From Gentiana macrophylla (Eukaryota > Streptophyta > Magnoliopsida > Gentianales > Gentianaceae): a stretch of 64,000 nt of DNA. The DNA lies in contig CM047810.1 in assembly GCA_026214975.1 (NCBI GenBank), positions 2,294,001 through 2,358,000 on the forward strand, in the 5' to 3' direction. Both the position numbers and the translations under genes were made by a program. Position 1 is the stretch's first letter, and each line of letters opens with the position of its first letter. Under the pieces are notes generated by a model. That model was given only the letters and a program-made list of their open reading frames with translations. It did not search any database and was not told the origin of the DNA. This document shows positions 24,231-35,000 of the stretch, in pieces.

Positions 24231-24896
24231 ATGCTGTATGACACAGAACTTCGTTCACGTGTGATTGTTCCTGTCGAATACATAAAGGGAGGTGTGGAGA
24301 ATCTGCAGATTCCTAAAAGTTTGGTCATGACATGCCTCTTATACCAGCTTTCAATGATAAAAGCAACAGAAGAGATCGGCTACTTTCTTGCTGTAACCAA
24401 AATATTGAGTATAGTGAAAGAGAAAGCTGCCAACTGTGTTTCTTGCGAGTGCCCATCATCCCGTCGTGTTGTTTTCCATGTAGAATTCTGCTGTCGTGCT
24501 TTCATGCCTAAAAAAGGCGAGATAATGATAGGCACAGTGTATAGAGTGCTGAAAGGTGGAGTCTTGATGAAATGTGGACCAATGAACTTGGTTTATCTCT
24601 CGTCTCGGTGTATGCCGATGTATCAATATGTTGATGGTGAACAAGACCAAGATCCTTTCTACTTGAACCCTGATGACCTGTCAAGGATTCAGAAAGATGT
24701 TAATATTCGTTTTATGGTCCATGCTTTCAGATGGAATAACGGGGAATCTGCAAGAAGGCTGTTTGAAATGGGTCCGACAAGAAGGCAGTTCGAAATGGAT
24801 ACGACAAGAAGGCAGTTTGAAGTTCTGGCAACTATTAAGGGAGAATCCCTCGGGCCAATATCGTCCGCGGGGTCAGAAGATGCTATGGATTTTTAA
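24231..24896 (+). CDS. RNA polymerase IV/V subunit 7-like (NRPD7/NRPE7)
   Basis: An intronless frame of 221 residues. The N-terminal part (IKATEEIGYFLAVTKI) and the central S1-like half (KKGEIMIGTVYRVLKGGVLM, KCGPMNLVYLSSRCMP, DLSRIQKDVNIRF, then FEVLATIKGESLGPIS) follow the Rpb7 family in its plant Pol IV/V-specific form rather than canonical Rpb7. Subunit 7 forms the stalk with subunit 4; Pol IV makes siRNA precursors and Pol V scaffold transcripts for RNA-directed DNA methylation in the nucleus. The protein is longer than the roughly 175-residue family norm: residues about 53-85 have an insertion, and a 9-residue unit (RRLFEMGPT, RRQFEMDTT, RRQFEVLAT) is present three times. The start is the first ATG after an acceptor-like AG at 24221. 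Confidence 0.85.
   Translation: MLYDTELRSRVIVPVEYIKGGVENLQIPKSLVMTCLLYQLSMIKATEEIGYFLAVTKILSIVKEKAANCVSCECPSSRRVVFHVEFCCRAFMPKKGEIMIGTVYRVLKGGVLMKCGPMNLVYLSSRCMPMYQYVDGEQDQDPFYLNPDDLSRIQKDVNIRFMVHAFRWNNGESARRLFEMGPTRRQFEMDTTRRQFEVLATIKGESLGPISSAGSEDAMDF
24752..24832 (+). repeat. In-frame 27-bp tandem triplication within the Pol IV/V subunit gene
   Basis: Units start at 24752, 24779 and 24806, each beginning aagaaggc and encoding RR(L/Q)FE(M/V) plus three residues. Only the third matches the family (the segment leading into the LATIKGE strand), so two extra units were added in the C-terminal domain without breaking the frame. Confidence 0.85.
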
Positions 24897-26027
24897 GGGT
24901 TTTTTCTGTGCACTAAGCAATGTTTTGCTACTGGTAGGTGTATTCACTTAGTTACTGTAAATGTAGAGATTGTAGTATCCACTTTTGATGTCAAATTACC
25001 AAAAAGGAGTTGAAGGTTTTGTGTCTGTAGTTGATGTATGTATAGTGAAAGTATGTGATGCCATTAGTGGCACTGTGACAGGCTTTTTTAAAAGTCGGTT
25101 GTCACTGTGATGTCATAGTTATAGGTTTGGTATGATGCTTGTAAAACTTATTATGAAAAAAATAGAAGCCCATTACAGAAAGGGCTCATTTTGGTGATAA
25201 AAATGATGTAATCTCTTGGGAAGAATTGCTAAAATCTGGATACACACTCGACTCGAGTCTATCGGTCTGAATACAAACTTGACATGACTATCGAACTTAA
25301 ATTCGATTACAAACACCTTTAAGGTTAAACCGAACTCAAGCTTGTTTTTGAGGTAAATAAAACATGTTTAATTTCAATTTGAGCATGCTCACGAGCCGAG
25401 TTAGAGGATTCTTGAAATTGACTTAATTAGCATTCGAGTCAAGCTTATTCAGTCTTAAACTGCATCCAACAAAATTATTCGAATAAAAAGTTAAATCAAA
25501 CTCGAAGTGTTCACAAACCGCTCGACTCGTTTCTTGCCGAAATTGAAAAAATAATACTCCAGTCTCCAGTATAATTTGACACCAATCTGGGCGGGCCATG
25601 GCGGCAGATTTATATACTTTTTCCCAAAACCAAAAAGAAAATATAATAATATAATAAAACAAAAAAAATCGATCTGATCACACTTCTCCACTCGCGACTG
25701 ATCTCTCTACCTTCAGTTCTGCATCACTCCATGTATATGTATGTTGTATGTATATGCATGCAGTTGTTTAACTTTTTCTCTTTTTGTAAACATGTCTTTT
25801 TGTTCATATTCTGTATTTTTACGGTCTATGCATGAATTTCTCCTTGGTCTTTAAATCAATTTCTTTGATTCTGTATTTAGAATGCTTTTTTATCCAGTTA
25901 ATTTTAGTTCTAATTTGATGCTCGTATCTATGTATATGCTTCTGCAATGTTTCAGTTCCGTCTGAAAGATATTGGAGGATTTGGAAAGAAGGAAAAAGGT
26001 TTGGAATTTGGAATTTGGAACTAGGAT
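24897..26027. other. Intergenic: 3' UTR, old repeat, 5' UTR of next gene
   Basis: To about 25150 this is probably the 3' UTR of the Pol IV/V subunit gene. From 25250 to 25530 words such as actcgactcgagtc, gctcacgagccgag and ccgctcgactcg recur in a way typical of a decayed dispersed repeat. 25690-26027 should be the 5' UTR of the CDP-DAG synthase gene, possibly with its own intron ending at TTTCAG near 25955. Confidence 0.4.
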
Positions 26028-29000
26028 ATGCAGAGGGATAGTGGTCAAGGTGTCCCTGGAGGGCCTGGTAGTGGACGGTTTCGTCGACGCAGGGGTTCAA
26101 ATGAGGTGAATGTTTATTGTGGAATCATAGATGTATTTTGCTTTTAGCTTTCAATTGGTTGGTCTAATTTGAGTTCTTGATTAGCTGGACTTGTTGTCAT
26201 GTTTTGTGTTAAGTGAATTTTGTCCATTTATTTTGCATCATAGTTCCATGTAAAAATGATAGTTAGTGTTATAAGGGATGAGATGACCTAAGCTGTAGTT
26301 CTTACAACCTTCTTGTTTTCCCCCCCGCTAGTAATTACTTGATTTTCTACAACAGAAATAGTCTAACTGAAGAAATTAGTTCAGTTGAAAAGCCAGTGTA
26401 GTGAGTAATTAACCACAAACAACAAACAAACACCATCCGTGTCTCAATGAAAGCTTAAACTCCCAATGTAATAAGTATGAATGCCTACTCTTGGCCACAC
26501 TGCCAGGTTATTAATGCCCCACAAGAGATAACAATCAATTTATTATAGAACATTGTATTTATGCGTTCTTTTTTCATGTTTGAAGTCACATGCTACATAG
26601 GTATCTTCCCTTCCTACTGTGTTTTTTCTTGAACTTTTTTAAGTTTTACTTCCATTTCTGATTTATGTTTATTTCCTTTGTGGTAAAAATGGATAAGAAG
26701 GAAAAAATAAAATGTGATTCTTATGACTTGGGTATAGCATTATGAATTTGAATTTATAACTAAGAAATAGGAGGGGTGCTGCTGAAAGTGAGGGTCTCTA
26801 ATGTTTAGTGTATCTAGCTTCCTTTACAGTGAAAGATTCCAATATCTAATTCTGTTTTTCCCATTATAGGTTCCTAGTGAGGCTGTTAGAGACAATGGAA
26901 GCCATTTACTTGTTAATGATCGAAATAAATACAGATCGATGTTTGTTCGTGTTTATTCATCTTTCTGGATGATTGGGGGCTTTGCCCTAATAATCTACAT
27001 GGGTCATCTTTACATATGGGCAACAGTAGTGGTGATTCAGATTTTTATGGCCAGAGAGTTGTTCAATATCCTCAGGCGAACACTTGAAGATAAGCAACTA
27101 CCAGGATTCAGGCTATTAAATTGGTACGTGAGGTTCTATAGGTTTCAACCTTTTTATTCTTTGTATTGGAAGGCTTACTGGTAATGCTGTGACTATCTCT
27201 TCATTTTTCACCCTTGCTTCGGTTGAGTTTGACTTGAGAATAAGGATCCTTTTTTTTCCCGCAAGGAATCTGAAATCAGTTTCTTAAGGATCCTTTTTTT
27301 GTTAGGAGTCTGAAATCAGTTTCTTAAGGATCCCCTTTTCGTAACTTTTTCTAGGGTAGGTAGTCTACCATGTGGAGGTAGAATGATAAAGCATACCTTC
27401 TGATAAATTTCCTCTTAGTAAGAACCGTAATTTTCCAATTGGGTTGAGTTTATGTATAAGGAGAATATATATTTTTCCAGCTGTATAGAAATTACTAGTG
27501 TGTTCTGTAATTGCAGAAAGTTTCTGGTGATGAAGTCGGGAAGTTGTGCATCCACCATTTATGATCTTCAGTATCCATCGAACGGAATGGTTTTAGATTA
27601 TATTGAAGGTTGAAAAGTTAATAATATTCTGGGAGGAATAGGTCACAATAGGTTTTGTGTAGATTAGGCACACCTTTTGGATGTATCTAATTAGTGGTTT
27701 TCAGTGTATATTTTAGCTGGGGCTGAGGAAATTATGTACTTCTATTAGCTGAAGCCCAAAGGTAGTAGTGTCAATGACAGGATCCTTGCCTGTAATTCTC
27801 TGCAATGAAATTGGACCATCGTTGCTATAATGGCAGAAGAGTGGGGTAGAGTAAGTAGGTTGTATCTGGGTGCTTTGTAAGAATAGAAGTTGATTATGTT
27901 AACAATCTTCTTTTTCTCCTGTCTTAAATTATCCTCCAAGGAGGATATTACCAGATGAATTTGTGCTACCTGCATATATTTTCGATATTAACTTGTTTAT
28001 CATTGCTCCTTTGTATAATAATTTCCTTTGAAAATTAGGATAAACGAGTTTCTTTTCAACATATAGCTCAGTTGCTTAAACTGTCCAGGCTCTATGTTTT
28101 ATCCCTGTAACTCTGGCGCAGATATGTTTAACTTGTTATGAAGAGCTTCGTTAACCTTCATTAACCTTTATTGAATGACCTGATTATATCTAGCTCATTT
28201 TCCTCTGCTTTTTGTTCCTTTTCCTGTTCAGGCATTTCTTCTTCACTGCAATGCTATTTGTATATGGCCGAATGCTCAGCCAGAGACTCGTGAACACCGT
28301 CATTTCAGATAAAATATTGCACAAATTTGTGAGCGGATTTGTCAAGTATCATATGGTTACCTGCTATTTCTTGTATATTGCAGGTTTGTTCATCAACCTT
28401 TCTTTGTAATATTCTTTAATTGCTTATGTCTGAACCGTCTCATTAATGCATTTGACGGATTTTTTGTTGGATATCTTAGTTGATTTCAGTTCAGCATTAC
28501 CTTCCTGGAGATTTGACACTCTGATTAAAAACTGTAGCTGTGAAAGTGTTTTGAGATCATAAGCTAGACATACAAGCGATGCATATGTCCTAACAACGAC
28601 TTAATCTAGAGTCTAGATAGTAGTGGTTGCGCTTTTTTTGTGCCTACTAATTCTTTTCATCTTCCTATAGTTTATAAATTTTGTGCATTCTTTTGAAGCA
28701 CTAATGTTTGAGAGATTGGACAGTAAAAAACCAGATGGCATATTAGTGTAATCCTCTTATCGCTTTAATTTTCAGGTTTTGTGTGGTTCATTCTGACACT
28801 AAAGAAGAAGATGTACAAGTATCAGTTTGGCCAATATGCATGGACACACATGATTCTGATTGTGGTTTTCACACAATCTTCCTTCACAGTAGCTAATATT
28901 TTTGAAGGAATTTTCTGGTAAGCAGTATTTGTAAGATCATTCTTCGACATTCTGTACAAGCTGCTAGTGTATTTAAAGACTGTAGCTGGCATGTTGCTGT

Positions 29001-32000
29001 CACATTAAGTATGCTGGGACTTTCTCCCTTCCCTTGTCATCTCCCTAGCTTGCAGTACACATTTTCTTGCCTTAGTTTGAAGTAGTCGGCATTATCTATA
29101 AAAATCATTGAATGCCATTCGCTTTGCATCAGAGTTTTAAGGGATCTGAATTGAACTTGAGGTTCTTGAGAAGAAAATCCTCATATTTTAACGGGCTTGC
29201 ATTTCTTTGTTTTTGAACGACTGAATTGTTCCAATTTGTAGTTTTTCTAGCACCACTGTTTGTAACAGTTACACCTACATACCATTCAACTGATTGAGGA
29301 CTTCTAACCGATTAGCCATGGTGCAGGTTCATTCTTCCAGCATCACTGATCGTCATCAATGATACAGCTGCTTATTTCTTTGGGTTCTTCTTTGGAAGAA
29401 CTCCTTTAATCAAGTTATCACCCAAGAAGACTTGGGAAGGCTTCATTGGAGCATCGGTTTCAACTATTGTGTCTGCATTTGTGGTGAGTAGCTATGTCCC
29501 TTTATCTGAAGTAATATATTTGCCCTGTTCCTAATTCCGTCAGCATTCTCGGATGTGTCAATGCTAAACCTTCTAAAAATATTGGACGTTTGTACCAAGG
29601 CCTGATGTATTGTTCAAATATTTACTGAGTTTTTTCTCTTAGTATGCACATTGCTGAAAATATGGTGTATCTGATGTACCATGATAACCGAATTCTTGAT
29701 TTTTCAGTGACTATCAGTGTCACAAGAAGTTGCCTTCATAACAGCTCTTTGTTCGGGCTTTCTGGCCTATTGGCTTTAGAAGTAGTTTCCTTGATTCAAT
29801 TTCTTATTGGCTTTAGAAGTAGTTTCCTTGATAAGTGACAAAAACGTCCAAAGGGGTTAACTCATGGTTTCTGGTTGAAACCATGTTGAAATGTTTAAGA
29901 TGTTAATTATCTACCTCCCCATCAGCTTAAGCTTTTGGGAGAGGTGGTAATTCGACATGGTATCAAAGCAGGAGGCCTTCAGTTCAAACCTTTCTGCCAA
30001 CATTGCTTTCCCATTTATATTATTCAAGTGTTGGGCCTCTGTTGGCCTTGTAGTGCCCTTGTATGCCTTTGTGTGCCATGTTGGCCCAACTTTGTAATTA
30101 TAGGCCCACACTTGAGGGGGCGTGTTGAAGTGTTTATAATGTTAATTATCTACCTCCCCATCAACTTAAAGTTTTAGGGAGAGATGATAATTCAACGAAT
30201 CACATGACTCATATGAAATAAACTATTACATCTTCAGTGTTTTTGTTTTGTTTTGTTTTGTTTTTCTTTTTGAAGTTGAGTGCTGTGACTTGTTCTCCAG
30301 CTGTTGTCAAAACCTTGAGTATTTGCTTATATCGTGCAGCTTGCTAATTTTTTCGCTCGATTCCAGTGGCTTACTTGCCCTAGGAAGGTAATTTTCTTTA
30401 AGTAATTTATTATATATTTGAGTTTAAACATCAAGTCAATTATATATTTTTTGGGGTATGGTGCAATGCTGCTTGGTTATCATTCATTGTCCTCATTTTT
30501 CAACAACAAATGGAGAGGAGAAATCCTTGAAAAAATGTAGCTAAAAATTGCATGAGAGAGGTTTATCCATTCCAGAGAACATATGTAACCATGGAATATA
30601 AATTGAATCACCAGGTTCCAATGCAGAAAGTATATTTGGATAATAAGAAAAAGAAGATGAAAAACTAAGTTCATCATGGTAAAAGTATGGCGTATTTTGA
30701 TCTTTAAAGATGCTGTTTGCTCATCTCACACCCTTTAAAGAAACATGAACATAGACAGTGCCATTTAACCTCCCCTGCTAACTGTTGCGAAAGCAGAAAT
30801 AGTTAATTTGCATACATCTGCTGCAGCATAATTTTGGTCATTCCAAATCATGAGAAAAAGAAAAAAATGTACATCTGATCCCAAAGCTATTGTGTTCAAC
30901 AATGGAAGTCAAGTGCTATGTATCAACCTAGGTTGCACTTGAACATACATAATGCTAAGACATAATAAGACTTAATTTGAAGTGACCAAGTGGTGTACAT
31001 GCAGGATTTATCTACGGGATGGCTTCACTGTGATCCTGGCCCTCTTTTTAAGCCAGAGTATTTCCCTCTACCTGAGTGGGCACCACAATGGGTATGTTAT
31101 ACTTACAAGTTTACTATGTTTGTTTTCTTTCCCTTCTTTTTGGGTATATCAGTTCTGTGCTTATAGACCCACATTTTGGAATAATTTCATGATATTTGTG
31201 TATCATAGAATATTTACGAGTGAAAGACTTCTTGATTACTTTGAGCTAATTGGTTTGCTCCTTTTTTCTTTTTATTTTGTTGCGTGATAAGGGTGGTGAG
31301 AAAGATGGTTAAAATTTTGTTGAGGACATGGCAAGTAATCATCGTTCGACATACATTGTACATGGTCCAAGCCAGCTGAACTAAATTTAACCAATGTAAC
31401 ATTACAAAGTAGAATCTGACACTACTCAAGTGAAAAAATTGGATCTAAATTACAGCTGGTTCTCAGCAGCCAATTGGCCTTGTTCTTCAGCACAAAACGA
31501 GCTTATAGTCTTATTATTGCAAAGTTAATCAAAACTGCATAAGGCCTCAACATAATCTGATGTATTCTCAAATTCCTTTATTGGCATTGGAGGTATACTT
31601 TTGAGGCTAAACTTAGCCAAAAATGTCCCAGTGAAATTTACTCGTTCATTTTCTAAGGTTAATTTTTTTTGGGCTATGTTACAAATGGACCAAAGAAGGT
31701 TAACTAAGGATGTATGATGCACAGCAAATATGGCGGAAATTAGTAGTTGACAGTGCAGACTATTAAGTTGGTGATATTAAGCCAATATTGGTCATAGGAC
31801 ATAGATGCAAGCATCTATAGGTATTGTAGAATTAGAGAAAAGAGAGAGAGAATGAAAAGAAAAACTCTTTCAATAGATTAAAACTCCTTATCGGGTAAGA
31901 AAGGAGTTGATTACAATATAAAGGGAAGCCTCCAACGGCTATAACCAAGAAGCAACGGCTATGAACAGTAAAAACAGTTTACTGTTCATTATCCTTGCTT

Positions 32001-35000
32001 AGACAGAAAACAGAGAACTAGAGCTAAAAAATATAGGGATTAGCACTAGTAAAAGATAAATAAATATTACCTAACACTATAGGAAATATTAAATATTATC
32101 TAATACTATAGGAACCATCTTTCAACACTCCCCCGCAAGTTTGGTTGTAGATATTGATGCAGCCAAACTTGGAGTGAAGATGGTTAAACACTTGTGTAGA
32201 CACAGCTTTTGTAAGAACATCTGCAACTTGGTCTTGGGACTTCACATGAATAAGAGTTATGTCCCCATTGTCAACCTTTTCTCTTAGGAAATGTCTATCC
32301 ACTTCAACATGTTTGGTCTTGTCATGGTGAGTAGGATTTTCTGCAATACTTAGGGCAGAAGTGTTGTCACAAAGGATTTGAATGGGTTCAGGATTTTTGA
32401 AACCTAGTTCATTAAGCACCCTTTGCACCCAGATTCCTTCACAAACACCAAGAGCCAAAGCCCTTAATTCTGATTCTGCACTGCTCCTAGAAACAACATG
32501 TTGTTTCTTGCTTCTCCATGTAGTGAGGTTGCCCCAAACATAAGTGCAGTACCCTGTAGTTGACCTCCCATTGGTTTGATCCCCAGCATAGTCAGCATCA
32601 GTGTAGATTCTTACCCCCCTTGATGCATTCTTTTTGAAGAGAAGACCTTGTCCAGGATTCTTCTTGAGAAATCTGAGGATTCTCTCAGCCACTTGCATAT
32701 GTCTTTCAGTAGGTGCATGCATAAATTGGCTGATCAAACCTACAGCAAAACAGATATCAGGTCTTGTATGTGATAGATAAATAAGTCTTCCAACAAGTCT
32801 TTGATATCTTCCCTTGTCCACAAGAGGACTATTAGGTTCATTTCCTAGTTTTAGGCCAGGTTCAACAGGTGTTTTTGCGGGTTTGCACCCCATCATACCA
32901 GTCTCCTTTAGGAGGTCAAGGGTATACTTCCTTTGGGATATAGAAATGCCCTCAGAATTTCTAGCAATTTCCATGCCAAGGAAGTACTTCAGATTGCCTA
33001 AGTTCTTTATTTCAAATTCAGAGGCTAGAACAGTTTTAATGTTCTTGATCTCATCATGATCATCTCCTGTTAAGATGATATCATCAACATAAACTACTAA
33101 CACAGTAGTTTTCCCAGATCTGAACTTTGTGAACAAAGTATGATCTGAATGGCATTGATTAAAGCCATTCTTCTTCATAAAAGTGGTGAACCGGCCAAAC
33201 CATGCTCTTGGGGACTGTTTTAGTCCATAAAGAGACCTTTGGAGTTTGCACACATTCCCTTTCTCCCCTAGGCCCTCAAATCCAGGGGGGAGAGACATGT
33301 AGACTTCCTCTTGAATGTCCCCATAAAGGAAAGCATTTTTAACATCCAGTTGGGTGAGAGACCAATCAAGGTTAACTACAATGCTCATGAGGATTCTGAT
33401 GGTATTTAGTTTGGCAACAGGGGCAAAGGTTTCATGATAATCAATCCCATAGGATTGAGTGAAACTCTTGGCCACTAGCCTAGCTTTTATACCTATTCGA
33501 GATCCATCAAGATTATATTTAACAAAGTGAAAATCCACTTACAACCCACCGGATGTTTCCTTTGCAAAATCGGTGATGCTCCGTGTTTTATTCTTTATGA
33601 GAGCATCCATTTCATCTTTAAGTGCATCCTCCATTCAGGGACTTTCATAGCATCATGCACATTCTTAGAATGTTAATCTTGTCCAGCCGCAAGTGAAGCC
33701 ATGGAACCGAGGTGAAAGTTGATCATAGGAAATGAAGTTGTATAAAGGATGAGCGCAAAGACACACTTCTTATACCTTTCCTTTGTGCTATAGTGTCTTT
33801 TATCGATTCGGTGGAATCCTCGGACTTGTCGATGATCTCGAGGATCCTTCGAGATAGATTCGATGACGCTTGTTCCTTATTAGGTGAACTATTATCAGAT
33901 CTAGAATCACTTTCAGAGATCTCAGGATTCTGGTGTGCAGCTTTCCTTTTTCTAGTATACACAATGATATTAGGTTCACTTGTGTGATTGGTAGGACCAG
34001 AGTCCCTTTGTTCCATGTTCCTGCTCCAGGGCGGTAGTACCATTCTCTTGGTTTCCAGGGGTTTGGATTTTGATAATCACCATCTCCTGGAATGTACCAT
34101 GTTCCAAGAGTTGTGATATTCATCAAATCCTCCCCTAATCAAAGTGTTGTAGTAAGGCACATTTTCGAGAGAATGTAACATCCATAGTGGTGTACATTTT
34201 TCTTGTAGTGGGCGAGAGCACTTGTACCCTTTTTGTGGAAGAGTACCCAATAAAGACACATTTCAGTTGATCTTGGATCAAGTTTACCCTGTGTTGGGAG
34301 TGGACATGTACAAAACATGTACTTCCAAACACTTTCATGGAGACCGCCAAAAGGTGAGAATTAGGGTAGCTTTCTTTGAGCACCCCTATTGGAGTTTTGA
34401 ATTTTAGGACCTCGAGGCATCCTCGTTAATCAAGTAAGTAGTTGTAAAGAAACGACTTCTCCCCATAGATATTTAGGAACATGCATAGTGAACATAAGGC
34501 TTCTGGCCACTTCTAACAGGTGCCTGTTTTTCCTTTCTGCTACCCCATTTTGTTGGGGTGTATCAACACAGGTACTAAGATGAACTATCCCTTGATCAGA
34601 GAAGAACTGAGTGAGGGATCTTTCAAAGTATTCTGTACCATTATCAGTTTTCAGAATTTGAACTCTGGTGTCAAACTGATTTCTGATCATGGCACAGAAT
34701 TCCTTGAAGATACCCCCCACTTCAGATTTTTCTTTCAAGAGAAAAAGCCAAGTGACCCTGCTGTGGTCATCTATGAAGCTTACAAACCATCTCTTTCCAG
34801 ATGTTGTAGTCTTCTTAGAAGGACCCCAAATGTCACTGTGTATCATGGAAAAAGGTTTAGAAGGAGTATAACCTCCACAAGGAAAGATAGATCTAGTATG
34901 TTTAGCAAGTTGACAAACTTCACAATGAAGATCAGAAATTTTCTTTCCATTAAACAGATCAGGGTACAAATTTTTCATATAAGCAAAATTAGGATGACCA

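Noticed and set aside
29911..30177. Frames of 66 and 80 codons in intron 5 of the CDP-DAG synthase gene
   Set aside because: They fall within the SMART-like element, which has no coding function.
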